DNA of 64,000 nucleotides from JAXGXT01 sp040772665 (GTDB lineage: Bacteria; Bacillota; Clostridia; Lachnospirales; Anaerotignaceae): assembly GCA_040772665.1 (NCBI GenBank), contig JAXGXT010000004.1, positions 1-64,000 of the forward strand, given 5' to 3'. The notes under the pieces are model-generated. The model did not search any database and had not been told where the DNA came from. It saw nothing but the letters and a program-made list of their open reading frames with translations. Position 1 is the stretch's first letter. Each line of letters opens with the position of its first letter. A program made the translations under genes and the position numbers. Shown piece by piece: positions 11,072-20,092 of this stretch.

Positions 11072-14000
11072 TTATCTGCTTTTTGAGCCTGAATATCCGG
11101 ACCAGTCCGAATCTAAATAAAGAGCTGGGTCACTACTGTTGGCTTTTACTCGATATCTGTAATTACCTCTTGTACGTGTTAGGCTGTCAAAGTTATAGCT
11201 TGTTGCATTGGAAGCTGCGGTAACAGTTTCACGCAATGTCCAAGAGCTAAGTATACTGCTCCTGTAATAAAGCTCAATGGTATATCCGTCTTCATTTTGT
11301 ATATCGTTCCATCTTGCAATCCAAACATTCCAGCTTCCTACAGTTGGTGTATTAAGCTTTGGTTTAACTCTGCTTGAAACAGTGGAATATCCTGACCAGT
11401 CAGAGTCTGCATAAGATGATGTAGCATTTGCGTCTGCTTTCACCCTATATCTATAATCTCCATAGTCTGCTGTTTGGGCTGTGAAGTCATAGCTTGTTAT
11501 GTTGACACCAACAGTAACACTATTCTTTAATGACCAAGATGCAGAACTGTCACTTCTATACTCAAGTTCAATTGTGTAGCCGTCCTCATTTGATACGTTA
11601 CTCCACCTTGCAGTCCATCCGCTCCAGCCGCTGTTTACCGACGGAGTACTAAGCTTTTGCTTAACTCTGCTTGCTATGTTGGAATTTGCTGACCAATCTG
11701 AATCTATACTAAGAGATGTGACGGTTGCATTTGCCCTTACTCTATACATATAATCTCCATAGTCTGCTGTTTGGGTTGTGAAGTTATAGCTTCTTGGGGT
11801 AGAGCCAACAGTAACACTATTCCTTAATGACCATTCTGCAGAACTGTCACTTCTGTAGTAAAGCTCAATTGTATAACCGTTATTGCCTGATACACTGCCC
11901 CATGTTGCAGACCAGCCACTCCAGTTGTTCTTCGACGGAGTACTAAGCTTTGATATTGTTCTGGATGTGGATTTATTAGATTCATTACTGTCACTATATG
12001 TGATTCCGTTTCCTAATGCAGTAACAGACACGTTGTAAGAGCCTTCACCGTTTTCTTTAAGAATCGAAAGCACATTATAAGGACTTGATCCAACATCAAC
12101 AGAAGTTATATAGGTGTTTCCTCTATAAATTTTAATTCTGTAACCTATGGAGTTAGAAACACTGTTCCACGACGCAACTCCTCCTGTGCTTAATGAAACA
12201 TTGGTAACTGTGGCAAGTTTTATAGGGTCGGCAAGTTTAAACTGAACTGTATATGTTTTTGTGTTGCCGTTATCGGCAGTTACCTTTACAGTTGCGGCAG
12301 CCGAAGGCCCTGACGCCTGAGTTATCTGCACAGTTGCTCCGGAAGGTTCTGTTGCCGTTGCCGTAACTAAAGGAGCGGCAGTGCTTCCTGCAGGCAAAGT
12401 CACGTTATAGCTGTATGTGTCAGGCGAAAATCCCGGCACAGGTGTGCCGCCTGTTAACAAGCTGCTTAAAGTGTCATCACCGTTTTGGCTTACGCTGAAA
12501 GCTATGGAATATGTATTTTTGGAAACCCCATCCTCTGAAACAACCTCAACATATGCCGTGTCTGTTTTTGTTCCCGGCTGTGTAATTGAAACAAAGCTTT
12601 CCTCTTCACCCTCTGCACTTACAACAGGTATGCCTGATTTAAAGGGGAGCAGCACAGTATAGTCGTTTGTGTTTGGGTTAAAAACAGGCGACAATGCTCC
12701 GTCAGACACACTAAGACTTTTAAGATATGCAAGACCTCCAAGCTTAACCTCACGCCATATATTAAGCTCCCAGCCGCTGTTTACAGGCTCTATAAAATGA
12801 GGCGGCGTATTAAATGTCATTCTTGGGTCGTGAGCATAGTTTTTAGCATAACCTCGTGTTGTTGAGCCTGATTGTATGGCAACAATTCCACGATGGTTTT
12901 GTATCATGGAGCCTCTTATAATAAGCTCTGCAGAAGGTCTGGGATAGGCGGAGTCGTAGCTGTAATTACTGCTTCCCACGTTATAGCAGCTTTCGTTTGC
13001 TATACTATGCCCCATGGCAAACAATGCACCATAAACCTTAAGGTCTCCGTCTGTGGCGGTAACGTCTTGAGAAACTGAACCGCTGGTATAGTTGGTTGTA
13101 GGCCAACCATATCTTAAAGCATAAATGCTGTTGTTTGCAACAAGCCCCAGCATATCAGTGCCTGTGCCCGTTACTGTAGTATCTCCTGTTGTTGCATTAA
13201 CAACAAAATCCGTATCCTTATAAGTGATTCCTCCTGTAACAGCGGCATTGTTATAAGGTGATGTGGTTGGATCTCTGCCTGTAACAAAAATGCTTTCTGC
13301 GGCACCTATGGTTAGTTCACCTTTTAAAGTTCCTGAAACAAACACATTTCCCCTGTCAAGCTGAAACCTGTTGGTTCCCCTTGGGTTAAAGGTTGTTCCC
13401 GTAGTTCCGTTTACATAGATTACTCCGTTGGCAGGCAAATCCAACAAGGTTCTGTCACCGTTATTCAAGTTTTTATTCCTTACATAATATGTTCCGTCCG
13501 CATTTAACAAAATTAAAGTTCGTCCGTCATAATAATGCCCTTCGGCTTGTTTCGACCAATCCATAAGCTGGGTGTTGGAGGTAGGGAAAATAAGAGGCTG
13601 AACCTGCTCATATCCCTTTTTGAAAATTCCGTCTTTTGCATTTACTATACCCATCATGTATGTTGCCTTGCCGAAAAAAACAGGATGCTCATTATTACCT
13701 ATTCTCAAGGTTCCGTTTGTGTGATAAGGGCCGTAAATTATGTCTCCTGTTGCAAAAATTATATCATCTCCGTCATTATCCGAAAGATACACATAGTTGC
13801 TGAAAGTTCTTTTTGTCAAAGTGGATTCTATTGTTCGTTTGCTTTCAGATTTATCTTTAACCCAGCCTGTGGAGCGTATTTTTACATACCCCTCATTTTC
13901 TTCAAGCAAGCGGTAACGATAATATCCGTCACCATAGGCCACGTCAGTATTTTGATTTGCTCCGCCCGTATCTTTTTTATTTAGACTCCACAAATATTCG

Positions 14001-14179
14001 TTAATGCCCGCTTCCGCATAATGTATGGCATCCATGCTGTTGGAATATTGTGCATTCATCTTTGTTTGAGAAACTCCCATAAACAGCGCTCCGCCTGCAA
14101 GCACAATCATAACCATAAAAAGACCAAGCACAACGGGCAGAGCCATGCCTTTTTCATTGTTCAGCATTTTCTTAAACAT
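11072..14179 (-). CDS. Giant PilX-like minor pilin with cadherin-like and fibronectin-like domains
   Basis: The protein has 1035 residues. Its N terminus resembles PilX/prepilin-like proteins: a basic leader NNEKG, then MALPVVLGLFMVMIVLAGGALFMG and the helix SNSMDAIHYAEAGINEYLWSL. A roughly 400-residue beta-rich region follows (FATGDIIYGPYHTNGTLRIGN), possibly a polymer-forming surface fold. Two cadherin-like beta-sandwich units start near 483 and 566 (LKSLSVSDGALSPVFNPNT; LSSLLTGGTPVPGFSPDTYS). Four fibronectin III-like units of about 95-100 residues start near 655, 742, 842 and 942; the last three are close repeats with GYTIELYYRS and YRVKA motifs. The gene overlaps the preceding pilin gene in TAATG, so translation is coupled. 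It is likely a pilus-associated adhesin; the exposed position is inference. Confidence 0.8.
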   Translation of the reverse strand: MFKKMLNNEKGMALPVVLGLFMVMIVLAGGALFMGVSQTKMNAQYSNSMDAIHYAEAGINEYLWSLNKKDTGGANQNTDVAYGDGYYRYRLLEENEGYVKIRSTGWVKDKSESKRTIESTLTKRTFSNYVYLSDNDGDDIIFATGDIIYGPYHTNGTLRIGNNEHPVFFGKATYMMGIVNAKDGIFKKGYEQVQPLIFPTSNTQLMDWSKQAEGHYYDGRTLILLNADGTYYVRNKNLNNGDRTLLDLPANGVIYVNGTTGTTFNPRGTNRFQLDRGNVFVSGTLKGELTIGAAESIFVTGRDPTTSPYNNAAVTGGITYKDTDFVVNATTGDTTVTGTGTDMLGLVANNSIYALRYGWPTTNYTSGSVSQDVTATDGDLKVYGALFAMGHSIANESCYNVGSSNYSYDSAYPRPSAELIIRGSMIQNHRGIVAIQSGSTTRGYAKNYAHDPRMTFNTPPHFIEPVNSGWELNIWREVKLGGLAYLKSLSVSDGALSPVFNPNTNDYTVLLPFKSGIPVVSAEGEEESFVSITQPGTKTDTAYVEVVSEDGVSKNTYSIAFSVSQNGDDTLSSLLTGGTPVPGFSPDTYSYNVTLPAGSTAAPLVTATATEPSGATVQITQASGPSAAATVKVTADNGNTKTYTVQFKLADPIKLATVTNVSLSTGGVASWNSVSNSIGYRIKIYRGNTYITSVDVGSSPYNVLSILKENGEGSYNVSVTALGNGITYSDSNESNKSTSRTISKLSTPSKNNWSGWSATWGSVSGNNGYTIELYYRSDSSAEWSLRNSVTVGSTPRSYNFTTQTADYGDYMYRVRANATVTSLSIDSDWSANSNIASRVKQKLSTPSVNSGWSGWTARWSNVSNEDGYTIELEYRSDSSASWSLKNSVTVGVNITSYDFTAQTADYGDYRYRVKADANATSSYADSDWSGYSTVSSRVKPKLNTPTVGSWNVWIARWNDIQNEDGYTIELYYRSSILSSWTLRETVTAASNATSYNFDSLTRTRGNYRYRVKANSSDPALYLDSDWSGYSGSKSR

Positions 14180-14766
14180 TACATCGCCCCCTTGCTTCTT
14201 ACGGTAAAAGTATCGCTTATTGTTATGGGGTCTTCAACATGTCCGTCAGGGTCAAAAACAGAAATGTTAAACTCAATTCTGGTAAGGTCAACTATTTTAA
14301 AATACGGAATTTCTATGTTTGATTCGTCCTTTGATTTTGCAACAGAGGGTATAACAGTTTCCCACACCAAATCTAAAACAGGTGTGTTAAAGTCAGTGCT
14401 TGTTGCCCTCTCCAGTTTTCCGTCTTTTATTCTATAGCCAACCATCAAATCTGTTTTGTCTTCATATGTATATATAATTACCTCGTTGCCTTCATCAAAA
14501 ATTTCCACCGCATTAAAGCCAACCTTCTGCGCTTGTCTGAATTCTCTTTCCATTCTTGTTAAAAGCAGCCCTGTGTCTTGTATCATATAGTTTTCAGACT
14601 TTGTTCTGTTCCAAGACACAACGGAAAAATTGTAAAATAAATATATACACGCAAGCACCATTCCTAACAAAAGAATAACCATAACAACCTCTATCAAAGT
14701 AAAACCTTTATTGTTTTTAAGGCCTCTTTTTAGACTATTCTTTTTTTCCAAAAGCAAACCTTTCAT
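14179..14766 (-). CDS. Prepilin-type minor pilin (PilW/GspJ-like)
   Basis: The product is about 195 residues and carries the class III signal KNNKGFTLIEVVMVILLLGMVLA, with glutamate at mature position 5. The following segment, SENYMIQDTGLLLTRMEREFRQAQ, is typical of the PilW/GspJ group. I chose ATG 14766 (MKGLLLEKK) because AAAGGA lies nine bases upstream; longer in-frame starts lack a ribosome binding site. It is sixth in the pilus operon. Its stop overlaps the start of the giant PilX-like gene. By analogy with GspI-J-K and PilV-W-X, the three proteins encoded at 11072-16049 may form the initiating tip complex. Confidence 0.85.
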   Translation of the reverse strand: MKGLLLEKKNSLKRGLKNNKGFTLIEVVMVILLLGMVLACIYLFYNFSVVSWNRTKSENYMIQDTGLLLTRMEREFRQAQKVGFNAVEIFDEGNEVIIYTYEDKTDLMVGYRIKDGKLERATSTDFNTPVLDLVWETVIPSVAKSKDESNIEIPYFKIVDLTRIEFNISVFDPDGHVEDPITISDTFTVRSKGAM

Positions 14767-14849
14767 AAGCCTCATTCCTTTCATTAGGATAAACAAAGAA
14801 TGTCCTGCCTTATTGTTATGGATTTTAACCACCACTGCCTTTTGAAAAA

Positions 14850-16049
14850 TCAAGGCTCTTCCGGCTGTTCAGGCTGTTCAGGCTGTTCAGGCTGTTCAGG
14901 CTGTTCAGGCTGTTCAGGTTCTATTTCCTGAAGATATATATAAACTGTTTTTGTTGTGTTTGGACCTTCAAAGGTTCCGTCCCAAGGCTGACCTTTTTCA
15001 GAATCCCAAGGAGATTTTCTTGTGGCTTCTTCAGACAGTTCATACCCTTCAACACTAAAAGGTTCAGGGTCTTCTTCATCAAAACCGTTAAAATTATAAG
15101 CCCCAGCATAACCTGTTCCCACAGGCCAAAGGTTTATAAAAGCATCCTGAGAAACGTATCCCTGACTGTCGGTTTGGGTGAACGAAAAATCTGTTTGAGA
15201 TGTGTGATTTAATGTAAGTGTAACCTGAGATTTTAAGTTTAAAACCAAAGGTGTGTCAGTTTTTGCATCTCTAAACTGAACCCTTACAGCCGATGGATAT
15301 TCCACCTCTGCATAGTCTTGTATGGTTTTGTTTGTTTCAAGAAGTATGTTTTTAGGGTAGCTGCTGGATGGGTTAAGAATCATCCCCGCAGGCGCCTCCA
15401 CACCAACTATATATATTTTTGGAGAAAGGCCTATAAACATTGCAGAACCCTTGGCAGTGGAATAAACCCAAGACATATTGTTATCAATGTCAACTTTTGT
15501 GTATGCAACGGGCACACTGTATGTAGGCGTTCTTCCCCAACCTCGAAACACGCAGATTCTCAAGTTTGACCCTGTTAACACAGGCTGTTCGCTATCTCTT
15601 GAAATAAGTGTTGAAATATCCTTTTTTAAAGATAAATCGCCGCTTGAAAAATAACCCTCCGACGTTACAACAACACGAACTTCTTTATAGTCCCAATCTC
15701 CCGCTCCTACACTTCCGCAGCCAAGCTCACCCTCCCAGTTAATAAAAATTTCAACCAAAAAGTCCTGACCGTTAATTGTTTTTGTTTCTTTATCTTCTAA
15801 ATCCCCAACAGGGTTTCCCTTTTTTGTTCCGATAAAGTCAAAATCCATGTTACGTATGGTTTCAACTGTTTCATTGGCTAAGTTTGCCGCTGTAATGGCA
15901 TCTCTGTTATAGCGTATCTGTTGTGTGCTGAAAACAAAAGCAGGTGCCAGCCCCGTTATAATGATACCAATCAAAGCCAAAGAAAGAATAATCTCTACAA
16001 GAGTCATCCCTTTGGAGTTTTTATGTATAGGTTTTTTCAATATAATCAT
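14850..16049 (-). CDS. Prepilin-type minor pilin (PilV/GspI-like) with C-terminal EQP repeat
   Basis: This 399-residue protein carries NSKGMTLVEIILSLALIGIIITGL, a class III signal with the usual glutamate. A first globular part (about 40-160) contains IRNMDFDFIG, typical of PilV-like proteins. A second beta-rich part (about 170-340) is of the kind seen in surface proteins (carboxypeptidase-regulatory-like; my inference). The C terminus is an exact EQP repeat encoded by six 9-base units. The start may be ATG 16049 or TTG 16040; the GAAAGGG site is better spaced for the TTG. It lies 47 bases after pilO in the same operon. The length is well above ordinary minor pilins, which suggests an added exposed domain. 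Confidence 0.83.
   Translation of the reverse strand: MIILKKPIHKNSKGMTLVEIILSLALIGIIITGLAPAFVFSTQQIRYNRDAITAANLANETVETIRNMDFDFIGTKKGNPVGDLEDKETKTINGQDFLVEIFINWEGELGCGSVGAGDWDYKEVRVVVTSEGYFSSGDLSLKKDISTLISRDSEQPVLTGSNLRICVFRGWGRTPTYSVPVAYTKVDIDNNMSWVYSTAKGSAMFIGLSPKIYIVGVEAPAGMILNPSSSYPKNILLETNKTIQDYAEVEYPSAVRVQFRDAKTDTPLVLNLKSQVTLTLNHTSQTDFSFTQTDSQGYVSQDAFINLWPVGTGYAGAYNFNGFDEEDPEPFSVEGYELSEEATRKSPWDSEKGQPWDGTFEGPNTTKTVYIYLQEIEPEQPEQPEQPEQPEQPEQPEEP
14863..14916 (-). repeat. Six perfect 9-bp tandem repeats in a minor pilin gene
   Basis: The unit GGCTGTTCA (plus strand) repeats six times without a mismatch and encodes the EQP tail of the pilin at 14850-16049. The 9-base period preserves frame, so changes in copy number would alter only tail length. 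Confidence 0.95.
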
Positions 16050-16096
16050 ACCCTTTCATAAAATCTTGATTGCAGATTAACCATTTATTTCTCGGC

Positions 16097-16870
16097 TTAT
16101 TGAAAAGGGTTTTCTCTTCCCAAATCTGCCCCAGGCAGAAACTTCAAATAGTCCTTTTCGCTTTCATCAAGCTTAGGCATTGAATAAAATGATAAAACAA
16201 GCTGTCCCCCCAGCTCGCCGCTTGACTGGTTAAGAACCATGTTTTTTAAAATAACAGTTTTATTCATCTTTTCAATTTTTTCCATAAAACTAATCAAAGA
16301 TGAATAGCTTGAGGAGTTAAAGCTTAAAGTGATGTCGTTTGTAGGCACTGCATCTGATGCTGACTCGCCGGCTGATGAACCTGTGTTATTTTTTAAAGCA
16401 CCGTCACCTAAAGACTCCTGATTTTTAAGGCTTTCCATATTTATAACAGAGGCCAAATTAAGCAAGGGATAGTTGGGAGGTGTATATGTGCCTTTAGGAA
16501 TGGCTATTCCTGAAACGCTGTCGTCGGATGTTACATAGGAAATAACTTGAAAGCCTGATTCTATCATTAAATCATCTAATTTATAAAGAATACGCTCTTG
16601 ATTTAATTCATAAAAGAAAGGTCTGTATTTTTCAACCAATTCTGCTTTCATTTCTTTTTCTTCCTTTTCCAACGCAGGAAGTCTTTCCACAATCATAGCC
16701 GCCCTGTCTAAATCGGCAACAACTGTTTCCTTTTGAACATTTAATGCCACTGTTTTATTTAGCTGAGGGCCTATAATAAAATAATAGCAGCATAAAACTA
16801 TGGCAACAGCTATCAAAAAAGTCAACAGACCTTTATCTTTTTGGTTTATGGCAAAGGATTGTTTTTTCAT
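16097..16870 (-). CDS. pilO: Type IV pilus inner-membrane complex protein PilO-like
   Basis: This 257-residue bitopic protein has one N-terminal membrane helix (LLTFLIAVAIVLCCYYFI, about residues 15-32). A charged coiled-coil follows (about 40-85, with LPALEKEEKEMKAELVEKYR), then a small alpha/beta domain. This is the PilO layout. In other systems PilO pairs with PilN to link the cytoplasmic PilM to the rest of the machine. Its start overlaps the pilN stop by four bases. Identification rests mainly on position and topology because PilO sequences diverge strongly. Confidence 0.82.
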   Translation of the reverse strand: MKKQSFAINQKDKGLLTFLIAVAIVLCCYYFIIGPQLNKTVALNVQKETVVADLDRAAMIVERLPALEKEEKEMKAELVEKYRPFFYELNQERILYKLDDLMIESGFQVISYVTSDDSVSGIAIPKGTYTPPNYPLLNLASVINMESLKNQESLGDGALKNNTGSSAGESASDAVPTNDITLSFNSSSYSSLISFMEKIEKMNKTVILKNMVLNQSSGELGGQLVLSFYSMPKLDESEKDYLKFLPGADLGRENPFQ

Positions 16871-17433
16871 TCTGCTCCACCTTCTTTCAAGACACCGCTG
16901 ATAATTGCCACAGAGCCTGTGCCGTCTTGGTTTGACGAAACAGAACTTAGCCGAACGTCATATAACAAATTTGTGCCTTTAAGACCAAGCAAAAGCTCTG
17001 ATGCGGCTTTTCTGCTTGTTAGGCTGCATGTCATTGTAACATTTAAGCTGTCCATGCTAAAAGAAGAAATTCTTACAGACGAGGGTATACCTGCAAACAA
17101 GCCTGTAATAAGCTCTGTGTTAAGCAGGTTACAGCTATAGAAATTCTCCAAAGCTATGCTTGCACCGCTGTCATATTGTTTCATGGCATCAAGGCTGTTT
17201 TGTATGTTGTTTGCTTGTGTGTATTCCTGACTTACTTTAATGCTTTCCGCACGAGCCGACATCTCTGCAATTTCCTTTTCCAAAGCATTGTTTTTTACCA
17301 CCAAAAACGCCGATATTCCTGCACAAACCAACACTATAATAACACTGATAAAAAGCGGCGACCCCGGGTTAATTTGTATACCCTTTTTTCTTTGATAACC
17401 GGAGAAAAAATTATAATCATTCATATTATCCAT
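16867..17433 (-). CDS. pilN: Type IV pilus inner-membrane complex protein PilN-like
   Basis: This 188-residue bitopic protein has a cytoplasmic N-terminal stretch containing NDYNFFSGYQRKK, a membrane helix near residues 29-48 (FISVIIVLVCAGISAFLVV), a coiled-coil, and a compact C-terminal domain ending in SVAIISGVLKEGG. The short N-terminal peptide before the helix corresponds to the PilM-binding motif in characterised PilN proteins. The ATG at 17433 follows AGGAGAGGAAGG; ATG 17424 is an alternative. It sits ten bases after pilM and overlaps pilO. Confidence 0.83.
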   Translation of the reverse strand: MDNMNDYNFFSGYQRKKGIQINPGSPLFISVIIVLVCAGISAFLVVKNNALEKEIAEMSARAESIKVSQEYTQANNIQNSLDAMKQYDSGASIALENFYSCNLLNTELITGLFAGIPSSVRISSFSMDSLNVTMTCSLTSRKAASELLLGLKGTNLLYDVRLSSVSSNQDGTGSVAIISGVLKEGGAE

Positions 17434-17443
17434 CCTTCCTCTC

Positions 17444-18472
17444 CTAATATCTTATCAATGCTCCAAAGGCATTGGCATATGTTGTAAACTGTCCGTCTAA
17501 AACCTTGCCCTTAACCCCTGACATGGTTTGTATTTTTTCCACAGGAATATTAAGATTGGTTTCCAAATGGTTTTTCAAACCTTTTAAATTGCTGCCTCCC
17601 CCAAAGATAAAAATTTTATCAATTTTGTTTCCGCTTTTACGGTTGATGTAAAATCTGATTATTTTTCTAAGCTCATCATGGAGGTTATAAAAATATGTTT
17701 TTAACGAAAGAGAATATAAATCATCTTCATTAGAGAAAAAGTCATACCCTTCCTCTTTCTTTCTTTTTATATCTTCAGGCGGTGTGAGAGCGTTGTCACT
17801 GACAATTCTTTCAATATCTCGTGAACCTATATTAAAATGTCTGAACAACTGCACCATACCATGTGAATAAATATATACTGTGGTGCTGGCTTCGCCAAAA
17901 TCCACAAAAACCGAAGATGTGCCCGCCATGGGTTGGCTGTTTACAAAACTGCATAAACCAAAAAGCTTTTCCATAGAGTTTACGTTTATATCCATTATTG
18001 GAGATTTGAATTTAAGGCTTTTCATAAGCTCGTGGTATCCATCCACAAGCCTTGCATCCATAGAGGCAACCCTGTATCTTGTCAAAGCCAAACCTGAATC
18101 AGAGCTTAGTGTTTCTAAAGTTTTATACTGCACAACGTCTGTTTCGTTAACGTGGTAGGTTTGAACAAGCTCGTTTTTAATCATTAAATCAAGTTCCTTG
18201 GCATTTGCCTTTGGCATATCAATATCTCTGTATGAGGCAGTTGTTGCATTTATTGTAACAACTGCATTTTTTGCTTTAAACTTCTCTTTTTCCATAACAG
18301 CTTTAATTGCGTCTGAAATTACCTCCATGTTGATTATATGTTCACCCTCTATTGAATATAGGGGCAGCGGACAAACCGCTGTTTTTTCAATGGTCAGTTC
18401 GTCTTTAACATAGCTTCCTTCAGCCAATTTTATATTTCCTTTTCCAATATCAATTGATAATAACAGGCCCAT
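17444..18472 (-). CDS. pilM: Type IV pilus assembly protein PilM (actin-like ATPase fold)
   Basis: This 342-residue cytoplasmic protein has the actin/FtsA-like ATPase fold. Phosphate loop 1 is in LLSIDIGKGNIKLAEG at the N terminus, phosphate loop 2 in SVFVDFGEASTTVYIYSHG near residue 190, and the adenosine motif in KIFIFGGGSNLKGLKNHLE near 290. PilM binds the N-terminal tail of PilN and connects the motor to the PilN/PilO membrane complex. It is second in the operon, 38 bases after pilC. Confidence 0.92.
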   Translation of the reverse strand: MGLLLSIDIGKGNIKLAEGSYVKDELTIEKTAVCPLPLYSIEGEHIINMEVISDAIKAVMEKEKFKAKNAVVTINATTASYRDIDMPKANAKELDLMIKNELVQTYHVNETDVVQYKTLETLSSDSGLALTRYRVASMDARLVDGYHELMKSLKFKSPIMDINVNSMEKLFGLCSFVNSQPMAGTSSVFVDFGEASTTVYIYSHGMVQLFRHFNIGSRDIERIVSDNALTPPEDIKRKKEEGYDFFSNEDDLYSLSLKTYFYNLHDELRKIIRFYINRKSGNKIDKIFIFGGGSNLKGLKNHLETNLNIPVEKIQTMSGVKGKVLDGQFTTYANAFGALIRY

Positions 18473-18510
18473 ATTTTCACCTCCGTGTGTAGTTGCTTAT
18501 GCCCTAAGCC

Positions 18511-19719
18511 TTAGCTGATTGTGCCGTATATATCAAATATAGGCAGAAGCATTGCCAAAACTATAAAACCTATAACTGCAGCCATAACAATAATTAAAAG
18601 CGGTTCTATCATACTAACAAGCTTGGTTATGGAGTTATCCACTTCATCGTCATAATATTCGGCGCATTTTTCAAGCATTTTTTCTATAGAGCCAGACTCT
18701 TCTCCTATGCCCACCATGGAATAAACCATGGGCGGAAGTGCGTTTGACCTTCTTAAAGACTGGGATAAGGGAACTCCTTTTCTTATGTCTTCTTTACAAA
18801 TGCTTAAAGCATCCATAACAACTCTGTTTCCAACAATTCTTACGGAAATATCCAAAGAATTAAGCATACTCATACCGCTTGAAAGAAGTGTTGAGAGAGT
18901 TCTTGTAAAACGCACTGCAGAAAGCTTTATTATTGTTGTTCCAACTATGGGAAGCATTAACAACAGCTTGTGCCATTTTCGTTTTCCGCTTTCAGTGCCG
19001 ATAAATATACGTGTTCCAAGTACAATAATGGCAAGCAGCAGCAAAATAATATGCCACTTACTTGTTAATGTGTTTGAAACAGAAATTATAATTTGGGTTG
19101 GCAGAGGCAGTTTAACATTTGAAGCCGAAAACATACTTACAAACGTAGGCAAAACTTGTGTCACAAGAACAATGATAACTGTGACAGACAGTATTACAAG
19201 AATAATAGGGTATGTAAGTGCTGTTCTTATTTTGGCTTTAAGCCTAACCTCTTTTTCATAGTGGTCTGCAAGTTTTTGAATTACACTATCAAGCTGACCG
19301 CTGCTTTCTCCTGCTTCAACCATGTTTATCATAAGTTCAGGATAAATATCTTCTCTTTTACGCAAACTTTCGGAAAGTTGTTCTCCTTTTTGCACCGATT
19401 CATAAAGCATTCTGACAGCTTCTTTAATATTTTTCTTCTCTATTTGAAGATATAAAATATTTAAGGCCTTAACAAGGGTTACTCCTGATGTAAGCATAGA
19501 TGACAGCTGTCTGCACATCATGGAAATATCTTTTAACGAAAGAGTAAGCTTTCCTCCTGTGAAAAGGTTTTTTCTTTCCCCCACCTTTTCATAAGCAACC
19601 ATATACAATCCTTCCGCTTTTACCTGTGCCATCAAACTTGTTTCGTCCTCTGCTTTGAGAATACGGTTTTTTCTGGTTTTCCCATCAGGCCCTTTTACAC
19701 TGCATCTATATTCCTGCAT
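18511..19719 (-). CDS. pilC: Type IV pilus inner-membrane platform protein PilC (GspF family)
   Basis: This polytopic platform protein contacts the PilB and PilT motors. The 402 residues contain two GspF repeats (about 65-190 and 265-390). Each carries the signature pattern FTRTLSTLLSSGMSMLNSLD or the similar MCRQLSSMLTSGVTLVKALN. Membrane helices lie near 165-190, 215-240 and 370-395. The start is ATG after GGGGGTG. It is the first gene of the seven-gene minus-strand pilus operon, with a near-consensus promoter about 70 bases upstream. Confidence 0.95.
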   Translation of the reverse strand: MQEYRCSVKGPDGKTRKNRILKAEDETSLMAQVKAEGLYMVAYEKVGERKNLFTGGKLTLSLKDISMMCRQLSSMLTSGVTLVKALNILYLQIEKKNIKEAVRMLYESVQKGEQLSESLRKREDIYPELMINMVEAGESSGQLDSVIQKLADHYEKEVRLKAKIRTALTYPIILVILSVTVIIVLVTQVLPTFVSMFSASNVKLPLPTQIIISVSNTLTSKWHIILLLLAIIVLGTRIFIGTESGKRKWHKLLLMLPIVGTTIIKLSAVRFTRTLSTLLSSGMSMLNSLDISVRIVGNRVVMDALSICKEDIRKGVPLSQSLRRSNALPPMVYSMVGIGEESGSIEKMLEKCAEYYDDEVDNSITKLVSMIEPLLIIVMAAVIGFIVLAMLLPIFDIYGTIS

Positions 19720-19797
19720 AATACACCCCCAAATCCGACTTCAAGTTAAAATGGTTATACTTCCTCACTTTGGCATTACCGCTATATCTTACCTCTT

Positions 19798-19826
19798 ATT
19801 ATACTTTTATTACCTCAATTTTACAA
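19798..19826 (-). promoter_or_regulatory. Predicted promoter of the pilC-led pilus operon
   Basis: On the minus strand TTGTAA (19821-19826) and TATAAT (19798-19803) are separated by 17 bases. Transcription would start near 19791, leaving a leader of about 70 bases before pilC. The rest of the 19720-20000 gap shows nothing else I can name. Confidence 0.65.
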
Positions 19827-19998
19827 TAGCACCAACAAACTTATTGTAAATATAAATAGTTTTTAGGTTAATTTTACACCTTTTTTATAGAAATCGCCTT
19901 ATGACGTTACCTTTTTTAACAGATTTTTTTATGCTTTTATTTTTTGTATTCCTATATGAAATGAGAATTTAAACATAAAGTTTGCATATATTAACATA

Positions 19999-20038
19999 TA
20001 AAAAAATGGGCTGTGCAAGTATAATACAAGCACAGCCC
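19999..20038 (-). terminator. Rho-independent terminator of the etfA-ending operon
   Basis: Read on the minus strand, GGGCTGTGC/GCACAGCCC encloses a 13-base loop and is followed by a run of T residues. It lies about 55 bases after the etfA stop. Confidence 0.92.
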
Positions 20039-20092
20039 TTAATTAATTTTTCAGCAGATAAAATTACAGATATTAGAATACACCCAAATTTT

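Noticed and set aside
6125..19719. Calling the pilus cluster a type II secretion system or competence pseudopilus
   Set aside because: A PilT retraction ATPase, PilM/N/O and a major pilin point to a retractile type IV pilus. No secretin or competence genes are present.
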